DNA from: Leuconostoc gasicomitatum LMG 18811
GTDB taxonomy: Bacteria; Bacillota; Bacilli; Lactobacillales; Lactobacillaceae
Assembly: GCF_000196855.1 (NCBI RefSeq)
Contig: NC_014319.1
Location: 558,001-622,000, forward strand
Length of the DNA stretch: 64,000 nucleotides
Reading direction: 5' to 3'
The notes beneath the pieces are model-generated. The model saw only the letters and a program-made list of their open reading frames with translations. It searched no databases and was not told the origin of the DNA. The position numbers and the translations under genes were made by a program. Positions 38,714 through 46,427 of the stretch are shown here, piece after piece (the stretch's first letter is position 1; every line of letters begins with the position of its first letter).

Positions 38714-40103
38714 TACAACAGCATTACCCAAAAAGTCCAGCCACATCCCTAGCTGGTTGGATGTGCAATATAACGAGACAGGCGAAATCAGCAAGACTAC
38801 TGTTAATGTTGAAAGATTAGCGGAGTTTGTTGCCAAAGAGACGCATTTTTACACTGATAATAACAATCTAGCAGGGTATTTGTTTAACGGTCAGTATTGG
38901 AAACGTTACAAGAATGTAAAGCAGGCAGATAATGCGTTAAGTTCGAGAGTAGCGACACTGTTAAAACAGAACAAAAAGCTAACGAGTGCTAAGCAAGTCA
39001 AAAATATTGTGGACTTAATCCGAGTGATCACAGTAAAAGATGTTGCTGATTATATTGATTTTACCGATAAGCCATATATGGTTAGTTTTACTAATGGCAC
39101 ATTGGATATGAGAACGTTGGAAATTAAGCCAAACGCACCACAGTATCATGCTTTAGGCGGGTTAGATTATCCCGTGAGTGATAAAGATTTACCAACACCA
39201 AAGACAGATGAGTTTTTTACACGGCTGTTAGGGGATGAAAACGCAGAACTGTTATATAAGTTTATTGGCTATGGTTTTAAACGTAATTACTTGCCTTTTC
39301 AAAACTTTGTCATTTTGTATGGTAAAGGTGGTAACGGTAAAGGTACAGCTTTGACTTACATTGGTCAGAAACTATATAGCGGTAATGTCAGTGAATTGAG
39401 TTTACAAGCCTTTGGAGACAAGTTTAAAACGGTTGGGTTAGTGGGTAAATACGCTAATATTGGCAGTGATATACCAGCTAACTACATGCCAAACACAGAA
39501 AATCTAAAACTAGCCGTGAGTGGCAAAGAAAAGTTTGAGGTGGAATCTAAAGGGGTACAAGCGTTTAGTATCGTCAATTATGCGACATTGTTCTTTTCAG
39601 CTAATGATTTACCGAACATCAGACGAGATAGTGGGTTAGATCGTAGACCATTGGTACTAACAACGCAAGGTAAAGGCTTTACCAACGCAGACGGTAAGAG
39701 TGATTTATTTGATGAAAGTGAGCTACTGGATGAACGACCAGCCTTTACACGTAAGGTTATTAAAATGTTTATGGACGCAGAGCGAGCTAGAACATTAAAC
39801 ATCCCCGAAAACGTTCAGAAAGCCACGGCAGACTGGTTAAAGAGCGCTGATATTGTCTCACAGTGGCTAGATGAGCATACGGAAGAAGAGAAGGACAGAC
39901 GACCAACAGCCAAGTATATGTATCAGCAATTTAGTCGTGATATTGAAGACATGGGGATGCAAGAAACAATAAACCGCAACACATTTTACAGTCGTATGGA
40001 AAATTTGGGTGTTAAGAGCTCAAAAAGTGTGACCATTTCAAGTTTGGATGATGAACACGGCAAATCGACTAAGAGATTTTTGGATATTAAGTATGTAGAT
40101 TGA
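38700..40103 (+). CDS. D5/P4-family SF3 replicative helicase
   Basis: 467 residues. N-terminal D5_N domain (about 50-190), then the SF3 helicase with Walker A LYGKGGNGKGTALT, Walker B-like YANIGSDIP, motif C TLFFSANDLPNIRRDSGLDR with the arginine finger. Start MAEIDTTALP at 38700 with GCAAGGA 9 bases upstream. This is the initiator of PICI and phage satellite replication, expected to bind the iterons lying immediately behind it at 40108-40352. Confidence 0.92.
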   Translation: MAEIDTTALPKKSSHIPSWLDVQYNETGEISKTTVNVERLAEFVAKETHFYTDNNNLAGYLFNGQYWKRYKNVKQADNALSSRVATLLKQNKKLTSAKQVKNIVDLIRVITVKDVADYIDFTDKPYMVSFTNGTLDMRTLEIKPNAPQYHALGGLDYPVSDKDLPTPKTDEFFTRLLGDENAELLYKFIGYGFKRNYLPFQNFVILYGKGGNGKGTALTYIGQKLYSGNVSELSLQAFGDKFKTVGLVGKYANIGSDIPANYMPNTENLKLAVSGKEKFEVESKGVQAFSIVNYATLFFSANDLPNIRRDSGLDRRPLVLTTQGKGFTNADGKSDLFDESELLDERPAFTRKVIKMFMDAERARTLNIPENVQKATADWLKSADIVSQWLDEHTEEEKDRRPTAKYMYQQFSRDIEDMGMQETINRNTFYSRMENLGVKSSKSVTISSLDDEHGKSTKRFLDIKYVD

Positions 40104-40107
40104 CAAT

Positions 40108-40352
40108 TTATTGACGCAATATTGAAGTTTTTTTGATATTTAAAATGGCTATAACCGTTGGTATAAAAGACTTATTGATGTTATTGACTCTTTATTGAAG
40201 TTACTAGAATAAATAATATATATACGTATATATAAGGACTGCAAAAAAGAGTCAAGAAAGTCAATTTATTAGTCAAGTTCATTGTGGTGCAAGCGATACA
40301 GCGCTTTGAAAATGTCAATAAAACATCAAACAAAAGTATTTCAACGTCAATT
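40108..40352. other. Candidate replication origin of the satellite
   Basis: Left iterons TTATTGAC (40108), ATATTGAA (40119), TTATTGAT (40172), TTATTGAC (40181), TTATTGAA (40192); an AT-only core around 40206-40235; then inverted iterons GTCAAG (40251), GTCAAT (40260), GTCAAG (40272), GTCAATAA (40314), GTCAAT (40346). Two iteron sets flanking an AT-rich core directly after the helicase gene is the layout of SaPI origins. Confidence 0.75.
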
Positions 40353-40371
40353 TGGTTAGAAAAGAGGAATT

Positions 40372-40530
40372 ATGGATACAGATTTTTATGATAAGTGCAT
40401 GTCATCCTATGAGGCTTTAATGGACAATAAGACAGAAGACATCAGCATAAGTTTTGGAGAATTTTGTCAGATTGAAGCGATTAAGCAAGGTTTGGAAAAA
40501 TTGAGTGTGACAATATGGCGTAGTCATTAA
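40372..40530 (+). CDS. Small acidic satellite protein (52 residues)
   Basis: Starts MDTDFYDKCMSSYEALMDNK; acidic, soluble. AGAGGAAT precedes the ATG. Not recognised. Sits between the origin and the membrane-protein gene. Confidence 0.55.
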   Translation: MDTDFYDKCMSSYEALMDNKTEDISISFGEFCQIEAIKQGLEKLSVTIWRSH

Positions 40531-40540
40531 GGGGATGAAA

Positions 40541-40912
40541 ATGAATTATATAGTTGGCTTTATATTTATAGCATTAGTTGGTTATATCTTTGAACAACAT
40601 AGACGTATTCATTATTTAGTGAAGCGAAATATTGAGCAAGAAAATTTAAAAGTGATCCAAGACCACCAATATGACACACTAAAGCATTTGACTAATATGT
40701 TAGATAACACGTTAAAGGCTTTGGGGTATGATTATCGACAATTTTATAAAAATAACTTTGTTAAGCATGAACTCACACCAGAGCAAATACAACAGCTATG
40801 GCAAGGTCAGCAACGAGAGATTAAACAATCAGATAACGAAGTGACACGGTTTGATGTTGAGTTGAATAAAGGCGGATTGTACGATTGGTGGCATAGTTTT
40901 AGGGATAGATAG
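40541..40912 (+). CDS. Membrane-anchored hypothetical protein
   Basis: 123 residues. N-terminal membrane span (about 3-19, NYIVGFIFIALVGYIFEQ) followed by a hydrophilic helical body. AAGGGG lies 6-7 bases before ATG 40541. Not recognised; a place near terS in other satellites is occupied by interference or accessory genes, but that is only position. Confidence 0.6.
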   Translation: MNYIVGFIFIALVGYIFEQHRRIHYLVKRNIEQENLKVIQDHQYDTLKHLTNMLDNTLKALGYDYRQFYKNNFVKHELTPEQIQQLWQGQQREIKQSDNEVTRFDVELNKGGLYDWWHSFRDR

Positions 40913-41019
40913 ACAAAAACAGATGTACATTTTGAGTAGCTAAAATACAGTGGTTGCAAGGCTTTAGCTTATGAACATTAAAATACAGGGGTTGTATTTT
41001 ACTAGTAAGGAAAGTTTTT

Positions 41020-41424
41020 ATGAATATCAACGATTTAATGAGTAGGTTTACACGACCAGAAAAGACCTATGCAGAAAAAGAAAGCACCATGTTTTATGTA
41101 TACGTGTTTAATTTAGTCATGGATGAGTTGATCAGACGAAAGCTAACTAATCGTAGAGCTATCAATTATGTTTTGTCCTTTACAACGCACGGCAATAAGA
41201 CCAGAGCTTATCAAGAAACACACCCTATGGCGAGTAAACGGACAGCTAACGTCAACGCTAATAAATACCATAAGCGTTTTGATGTATATGTAGCGCAGTC
41301 AATCAGCATGCACCTAGTATATAAAGGCAGGTTAGCACTAGCAATGGCGATTAAAGACATCAATGTACACGGCATTGAACGATATGTGAATAAATTGATA
41401 CTTGAAGTGTGGAAAGGAGAATAG
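41020..41424 (+). CDS. Small-terminase-like protein (TerS)
   Basis: 134 residues. The segment about 45-85 (RAINYVLSFTTHGNKTRAYQ, ETHPMASKRTANVNANKYHK) follows the Terminase_2 pattern in which a helical motif is followed by NxTxAYxxxxP and TAxVNAxxxxR. A satellite TerS normally redirects helper-phage packaging to its own DNA. No large terminase gene is present. It abuts the excisionase-like gene. Confidence 0.65.
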   Translation: MNINDLMSRFTRPEKTYAEKESTMFYVYVFNLVMDELIRRKLTNRRAINYVLSFTTHGNKTRAYQETHPMASKRTANVNANKYHKRFDVYVAQSISMHLVYKGRLALAMAIKDINVHGIERYVNKLILEVWKGE

Positions 41425-41625
41425 ATGACAGCAAGTAATAATCATCCCCAACAATGGCCACAGTGGATGAACCGCAGTAAAGCACATCAATACATCAGTG
41501 TAGCGGACAATACTTTTATCAAACGATATGTGAAAACAGGTAAGGTAAAAGCTTATCCCACAGAACACGGCACGAGATATAATCGTGATGAAATTGATGA
41601 AGCTGTGAGACATTATTATGATTAA
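41425..41625 (+). CDS. Excisionase-like HTH protein
   Basis: 66 residues, a single MerR-like winged HTH (MNRSKAHQYISVADNTFIKR, YVKTGKVKAYPTEHGTRYNR) ending in acidic residues. It starts directly after the terS-like stop with AAGGAG upstream and lies one gene before the integrase. A recombination directionality factor (Xis) is the most likely role. Confidence 0.7.
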   Translation: MTASNNHPQQWPQWMNRSKAHQYISVADNTFIKRYVKTGKVKAYPTEHGTRYNRDEIDEAVRHYYD

Positions 41626-41687
41626 CAATGTTTAAGAAAGTGTTAAGCTGAAAACAACACCATAACAGTGTGAAATAATGAAAGCGT

Positions 41688-41711
41688 GTGAACATGCTTT
41701 TTTATTTATCT
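41688..41711 (+). terminator. Terminator between xis-like gene and integrase
   Basis: Stem AAGCGTGT / ACATGCTT with a short loop, then T6 and ATTT. It uncouples the integrase from the early operon. Confidence 0.65.
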
Positions 41712-41745
41712 TCAAACACTGCTTACTTGCTGGTAAGGATAAATT

Positions 41746-42867
41746 ATGAAAGTACAAAAAATAGAAACATCCAAAGGTAAAACATGGGAGGTAGACGGCT
41801 ACCTAATCAATGGTGGTCAGAAAGTTAGAGTTAAAAAACGTGGCTTTGATAGTAAACGAACAGCACAACAATGGTTTAATAATGAAACTGTGTTGTTTGA
41901 TAATGGTGAAAGTCGATACAATAAAAAAACAACCCCAAACAATATGACTGTTAAAGAGTTGTATGATATTTGGTTAGAAACATATCAGCATTCTGTAGAA
42001 GAAAGTACATTGGGTAAAACAATGACAATCTTTAGGCTTCACGTGCTACCAACGTGGCGTGATACATTATTGACTGATATAAAACCACTTGACTTACAAC
42101 GCTATATTAACACATTACAGCGAGATATGCAGATGTACAAAAAGGTCACTGGATATTTTAGACGTTTGCTAGATGTGGCAGTTAAAATGGATGTCATTGC
42201 AGTCAATCCATTTACTAAGATTGATTTACCCAGAGAGCGCAAGGTGATTAACAAACCCAAGCAATTTATGGATGTTGACGAGTTCAAAGCGTTTATAGCT
42301 GTTTTGGATAGTCGATATAGCCAGATAAACCTACAGGCGTATACATTGCTTAGACTAGGCGCCTTTACGGGGATGAGAACAGAAGAGTTGTTAGCCTTGC
42401 AGTGGCGACACATTGATTTTGATAATGGCTATGTGTCTATCACACAAGCATTGGGACGTGGCTTAGGTGGTAGCACGTATATTAAAGAACCAAAAAGCCG
42501 AACGAGTAAGAGAACACTCAAAATTGATAATAAAATGTTATCTGTTATGTCTAGTTGGTATGATACGACCAAATACAACAGGGATGATAATTTTGTATTT
42601 ACTCATGGCGGTCATACTTTACAGCCGTTGAGACCTAATAAATGGTTGCATGATGTTAGTGATAGGTACGGTGTAGCGGTTGGTTTATCCATGCACAAGT
42701 TACGACACACATGGGCGACACTAGCGCTGGATCAGGGAGCAACAGTTAAACAGGTACAGACCTATTTAGGTCATGCAGACGCTTCAATTACTTTAAACGT
42801 TTATAGTGATATAACCAAAAGAGCGAGTGATGAAGCGGGAAACATATTAGCAAAAATAAGTATATAA
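41746..42867 (+). CDS. int: Tyrosine integrase of the satellite
   Basis: 373 residues. N-terminal arm-binding domain (about 1-60), SAM-like core-binding domain (about 65-160), catalytic domain with the full set R211 (FTGMRTEELL), H317 and R320 (HKLRHTW), H343 (LGHAD) and nucleophile Y353 (NVYSD). AAGGAT precedes the ATG. It ends 58 bases before the right attachment core, as usual for integrases of tRNA-targeting elements. Confidence 0.95.
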   Translation: MKVQKIETSKGKTWEVDGYLINGGQKVRVKKRGFDSKRTAQQWFNNETVLFDNGESRYNKKTTPNNMTVKELYDIWLETYQHSVEESTLGKTMTIFRLHVLPTWRDTLLTDIKPLDLQRYINTLQRDMQMYKKVTGYFRRLLDVAVKMDVIAVNPFTKIDLPRERKVINKPKQFMDVDEFKAFIAVLDSRYSQINLQAYTLLRLGAFTGMRTEELLALQWRHIDFDNGYVSITQALGRGLGGSTYIKEPKSRTSKRTLKIDNKMLSVMSSWYDTTKYNRDDNFVFTHGGHTLQPLRPNKWLHDVSDRYGVAVGLSMHKLRHTWATLALDQGATVKQVQTYLGHADASITLNVYSDITKRASDEAGNILAKISI

Positions 42868-42868
42868 G

Positions 42869-42888
42869 TGGTAAACAAAGTGGTAAAA
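42869..42888 (+). promoter_or_regulatory. Candidate integrase arm-type sites, right
   Basis: TGGTAAAC (42869) and TGGTAAAA (42881), period 12, just after the int stop; compare the TGGGAAAC pair at 30149/30161. Confidence 0.5.
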
Positions 42889-42925
42889 ACCGCCATGAAT
42901 ACTGATGTTGAAGGGTTAGAAAAAG

Positions 42926-42939
42926 TCCCTCTAGCGCTA
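42926..42939 (+). repeat. attR core
   Basis: TCCCTCTAGCGCTA, exact copy of the tRNA 3' end at 30035-30048. Confidence 0.9.
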
Positions 42940-42943
42940 TTTT

Positions 42944-42981
42944 TAAGCGATTTGTCAGAATGTTGATAGATCGCTTTTTTG
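42944..42981 (+). terminator. Displaced host terminator of tRNA-Glu
   Basis: AAGCGAT ... ATCGCTT followed by T6, four bases beyond attR. In the empty site it would directly follow the tRNA gene. Confidence 0.75.
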
Positions 42982-43411
42982 TTGCTTAAATGCTGCTATG
43001 TAGGCGTCTGTATGATTTTTTTAGTTCGTCTCAAATTAAAGATTGATCAGCGCATATATGAAATACGTCATGAACTTGGTCAGGTAGATGAGAATATTTG
43101 GTGGTAAGGCTGAAAACAAGTACACATGGTGGCTTACTAAAACCAGGTACAGACACGCATAAAATTGAATTTATATGTAAAAGATGACGACACGATTTAT
43201 GGTGAGATGGCATCTACTGAATTTGTTTGTTGGCTAAATGCAAAATGAAATTTAGAGTAAATTTAAGCGCATAAGCGCTTTTTATTTTGAGATAAAGAAC
43301 TTCGTACAATTGATTAAATTTTAAAAAAATCAAAAAACTAAAAAAAAATACAGCAAATAAATGCGATATATTGAACTGGTTAAATCTAATAATAAATTTT
43401 TGGAGGACACC
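42982..43411. other. Decayed phage-like DNA
   Basis: No intact gene. Short frames carry phage-like sentences, for example 43165-43248 (plus strand, LNLYVKDDDTIYGEMASTEF and a stop), suggesting a broken small phage gene. A phage-type terminator hairpin lies at 43265-43290 and is repeated exactly at 44221. Confidence 0.5.
43265..43290 (+). repeat. Phage-type terminator, copy 1 of an exact 26-bp repeat
   Basis: Hairpin AAGCGC-ATAA-GCGCTT followed by TTTATTTTG; identical over 26 bases to 44221-44246. Confidence 0.8.
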
Positions 43412-43783
43412 ATGGAAGAAATCAATGGTAAACAATCAATAAAAACGCACATTATGGACGCGACTGAAGTTAATGCTCAACATGCATTAGAGTTGGAACA
43501 AGCTAGTAAAGAACGTCGAATGCGTTCAAAAGAGCAGATAAAAGCGGAAGTCATAGGAAATAATAACATTGACTATAAAAAGCATATGAAGTGGGTAGAT
43601 GAGTGATATGAAATTTTAAATAACAATTCGCCTCTCTGGTGGTATGATTATTTCTATTGGCGCTTTAATAGTACCACTTACGAAAACAGAAGAAAATTCA
43701 AAGATGATTGGGAGCAAAAACAAAGTACTTCAAATGCGGATTCTTTATTTGATTTAATTTCTCAATTTATTGGTAATTACTAG
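43412..43783 (+). pseudogene. Phage-remnant ORF interrupted by an in-frame TGA
   Basis: ATG 43412 has a full GGAGG 5 bases upstream. The first 64 codons (MEEINGKQSIKTHIMDATEV ... KHMKWVDE) end at TGA 43604-43606, and the same frame continues another 58 codons (YEILNNNSPLWWYDYFYWRF ...) to TAG 43781. Either a gene broken by one stop or a short gene followed by a fragment. Not recognised. Confidence 0.5.
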
Positions 43784-43864
43784 AGATGTCAGACGATAAC
43801 AGTAGATATCTTGCTAAAAAATCGAGAATCCGGAAACCCAATACATGAACAGGATATCAAATAA

Positions 43865-44223
43865 TTGATAAATAAGAGAAATGATATAGTTTTCGTTCTT
43901 TATTCTATTATTTCCCAAATTCAAATGATTAAAATAAGACTTGGTAACGATGTTGATAGTGAAAGTTTATTCGATAAAATTGACGATATAAAATTAGAAA
44001 TTAACAAATTTTATAAGAAAAATAATTTTCGTGGCATGATGGCAAAATACGTAAATGATCATTCTGAAATTAATTCAATTGAAAAATTTCGTTATTCGCA
44101 AACAGTATATGATACTATTATAAAAATTGTGAAACTCAAAATAAAATTGCTCATGACAATATTGAATATATTCAGAATAAGGCAAGTGACGTGTGCATTA
44201 AGTTAACCAGATTGCCTAACTAA
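43865..44223 (+). pseudogene. Frameshifted hypothetical gene
   Basis: The open frame from TTG 43865 (MINKRNDIVFVLYSIISQIQ) is helical and charged up to about 44130, after which the annotated frame turns hydrophobic. The neighbouring frame continues sensibly as NKIAHDNIEYIQNKASDVCI and stops at 44221, inside the terminator. This indicates a single frameshift near 44130. Family unknown. Confidence 0.5.
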
Positions 44224-44246
44224 GCGCATAAGCGCTTTTTATTTTG
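44221..44246 (+). repeat. Phage-type terminator, copy 2 of the 26-bp repeat
   Basis: Exact copy of 43265-43290. Confidence 0.8.
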
Positions 44247-44274
44247 CAGTAAAACATTGAAAGGAGATGGCACA

Positions 44275-44589
44275 ATGGGAAATAAAGTACACACATATCC
44301 ACATCGAGGTTGACGTAAGTTGATACCATTCACGCGTAGATATTGTTCACAGCATGTTGCGTTACATCCTCGACAAACAAAGTAGTTTGACCAGACATAC
44401 AAGGTTACGCGCGACCGTGATACTAAGAGTAAAGAGCGCATGGCATTCTATAACACAGAATAGTGGAAGCAGTTACGTAAGCAAGTTATCGAACACAATA
44501 TTGTTTTAACATCTATGGCACACATAAAGCTAAGAACGGATGGAAACAAATCGTTACCCCATGTCAATATCACTTTAACCTCACAATAA
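44275..44589 (+). pseudogene. Phage HNH endonuclease, degraded
   Basis: One frame of 105 codons with three in-frame stops (TGA 44311, TAG 44383, TAG 44461) reads GCRKLIPFTRRYCSQH (first stop taken as Cys) ... RDRDTKSKERMAFYNTE ... WKQLRKQVIEHN, the N-terminal pattern of phage HNH proteins that sit beside cos and terS. AAGGAG lies 8 bases before ATG 44275. The HNH catalytic part is missing or scrambled. A relic of a full prophage at this hotspot. Confidence 0.75.
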
Positions 44590-44618
44590 AAGCCACCGAC
44601 TTCATTATTGGTGGCTTA
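44590..44618 (-). terminator. Terminator of the small membrane protein gene
   Basis: AAAGCCACC / GGTGGCTTA with a loop of about 11 bases; T-rich on the minus strand. Confidence 0.7.
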
Positions 44619-44619
44619 C

Positions 44620-44889
44620 TTAATGTGATAGCATGTAGAAACGGTATATATTTTGTAAACAAATTAAGGTAAATAAAATTAATGCAGCAAGAGAAATCCA
44701 GAAGTAAATTTTTTGTTTGTTAATATAGGTATCATATACCATAGTACCAAAAAGTAAAAAAGGTAAAATCTGAGTAAAGTAACTAAAGTTTTGATTACTG
44801 ATAAAGTGCAGAGCGTTACCAAGCCATACTGCCAATATCATTACTAATATGACCGTTCTTGTTTTAAATAGTGTTTTATTTATTTTCAT
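44620..44889 (-). CDS. Small membrane protein (3 spans)
   Basis: 89 residues with three hydrophobic segments (about 10-30, 38-55, 63-85) and a Lys-rich N-terminus MKINKTLFKTRTVILVMILA. Start at 44889 with AGGT upstream; two earlier ATGs (up to 44970) would add 27 polar residues without a better ribosome site. Not recognised. Confidence 0.55.
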   Translation of the reverse strand: MKINKTLFKTRTVILVMILAVWLGNALHFISNQNFSYFTQILPFLLFGTMVYDTYINKQKIYFWISLAALILFTLICLQNIYRFYMLSH

Positions 44890-45041
44890 AGTTTTACCTG
44901 AATACCCCCGATTAATCGCTAGTGACTTGTTGTTAGATATGTTAGTCATTGTTTTAAAATTACTTGCCATAAAACGAAGATACAGTCTAACGCTAAAAGT
45001 ATCAGACCCAAACTAAATCTTTTTCCGTTTGTGATTTTATA

Positions 45042-45149
45042 TTACTTGCCCCAAGGCTTAATCCATATTGTACCACATAACATCAAAATAAAGCCATTTA
45101 TGGCAATGATGAAGCCAACAATTAATAATAGAGTGAAGTCAATTAACAT
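45042..45149 (-). CDS. 35-residue hydrophobic peptide
   Basis: Starts MLIDFTLLLIVGFIIAINGF and ends with polar WIKPWGK; one membrane helix. AGGA lies 9 bases before ATG 45149. Size and topology resemble type I toxin or small stress peptides, but no family match is evident. A 16-bp piece of its start region (45127-45142) recurs at 47912. Confidence 0.5.
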   Translation of the reverse strand: MLIDFTLLLIVGFIIAINGFILMLCGTIWIKPWGK

Positions 45150-45222
45150 GAGTGGTTTTTCCTGTATTTTGAATGATGAAATATGTGCCGATCACTGTTG
45201 AAATCGATTATTTTTTACACAA

Positions 45223-45693
45223 TTAATAAATTTTAACAGGATAATCTTTTAATAAATCCTCGATTTTAGATCCATCAAAAACAATTGTTTCATCATTTTG
45301 ATTAGGATGGTAGGCAACATTTTTATGATCGAACAGTGTCTTATCAATATAGTAATTAACGCTTTTATCTAAATCATTAACGGCATTTAAAATAGAAACA
45401 GAACCGGGTGTGACACCAAGCTTGTCATTTAAATCTTTCTCAGAAGCAAAACTTATTTTTTTGTTATGCGTTATTAAAGCAATTTGAGCTAACGATAATT
45501 TAGAATCAGCAGGTAAGCTAAATAAATAATATTCTGATTTGTTTTGATTTCTCAAAAAGAGATTTTTGATTTCAAATATATCTTTAGTGAACGCTAAATT
45601 TTTTGCATCTTCGATAGTATAGATTTTGGGATGTTTGTATAAACGATAAGCTATGAGTCGACTCGTAAATAGTTGTTTTAAATTATCTTTCAT
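45223..45693 (-). CDS. YbaK/ProX-type prolyl-tRNA editing protein
   Basis: 156 residues of the YbaK/aminoacyl-tRNA deacylase domain, clearing misacylated tRNA-Pro in trans. The family pattern is clear: KNLFLRNQNKSEYYLFSLPA (about 43-62, catalytic Lys region), FASEKDLNDKLGVTPGSVSI (about 82-101) and a C-terminal YHPNQNDETIVFDGSKIEDL. AGGAG precedes the ATG. Free-standing relative of the ProRS editing domain (PrdX/ProXp). Confidence 0.9.
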   Translation of the reverse strand: MKDNLKQLFTSRLIAYRLYKHPKIYTIEDAKNLAFTKDIFEIKNLFLRNQNKSEYYLFSLPADSKLSLAQIALITHNKKISFASEKDLNDKLGVTPGSVSILNAVNDLDKSVNYYIDKTLFDHKNVAYHPNQNDETIVFDGSKIEDLLKDYPVKIY

Positions 45694-45854
45694 GTTGGCT
45701 GAGCTCCTGACATGTTGATCTATTATTGGAGAGATATGATGTTGCTCTTATCTCTCATCATATCGAACTGTCAGCAATAAATAAAGTTATCTGGCTAGGT
45801 CAGTTGTAAACAGGGGTTTATAATGAACATAGGTACAAAAGGGGATGCTAAGTA

Positions 45855-46427
45855 ATGACGATCTTTGAAGAAATAGTAAATGATAAAATGAATTTTGAGT
45901 TCACTAGTAGAGGACTCAAGCCAATTTATCATGCACCAACTAGTGCCAAAATAGTTATTATTGGACAAGCTCCTGGTTTACGTGTCCAAAATTCAGGCAT
46001 AATGTGGCATGATGCTTCAGGAGATAGGCTGAGGGAGTGGATGGGTATCAGTAAAGATGTGTTTTATAACTCAGGTAGGATTGGTGTCATACCTATGGAC
46101 TTTTATTATCCTGGGAAAGCTAAGTCTGGTGATTTACCACCGCGTAAGGGTATCGCGGACAAATGGCATTCACGTTTATTAAAACAGATGCCAAATATAC
46201 AGATGACTATTTTAGTAGGTTCTTATGCGCAAAAATATTATCTCAAGCTAAATAGTCAGGCTAAAATAACGACAGTCATAAAGGATTATCAAAAATATCT
46301 TCCTAATTACTTCCCAATTGTTCATCCTTCTCCTAGGAATAACATTTGGCTCAAAAAGAATCCTTGGTTTGAGCAAAAAGTTGTCCCAGATCTGCAGAAA
46401 ATGATTTCTCAAATAATATCAAATTGA
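45855..46427 (+). CDS. Uracil-DNA glycosylase family protein
   Basis: 190 residues of the UDG superfamily. Motif I KIVIIGQAPGLRVQNSG (about 34-50) and motif II HPSPRNNIWLKKNP (about 155-168) match the single-domain family that also contains a LGxxY-type middle (ILVGSYAQKYYL). It likely removes damaged bases; exact specificity is unknown. AAGGGG with the motif GGGGATG lies upstream. Confidence 0.88.
   Translation: MTIFEEIVNDKMNFEFTSRGLKPIYHAPTSAKIVIIGQAPGLRVQNSGIMWHDASGDRLREWMGISKDVFYNSGRIGVIPMDFYYPGKAKSGDLPPRKGIADKWHSRLLKQMPNIQMTILVGSYAQKYYLKLNSQAKITTVIKDYQKYLPNYFPIVHPSPRNNIWLKKNPWFEQKVVPDLQKMISQIISN

Larger units (their letters stand above)
30035..42939 (+). mobile_element. PICI-like phage satellite integrated in tRNA-Glu
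   Basis: A 12.9-kb unit between 14-bp direct repeats, with a tyrosine integrase beside the right repeat, CI-like repressor and operators, primase-polymerase, SF3 helicase, candidate origin, small-terminase-like and excisionase-like genes. No capsid, portal, tail, large terminase or lysis gene is present. This is the gene complement of a phage-inducible chromosomal island. Cargo is a higB/higA-ImmA pair, a HAD phosphatase and a 50-residue membrane protein. Confidence 0.88.

Noticed and set aside
43604-43606. TGA read as selenocysteine or recoding
   Set aside because: No SECIS-like structure or relevant gene is seen; decay is the simpler reading among neighbouring pseudogenes.
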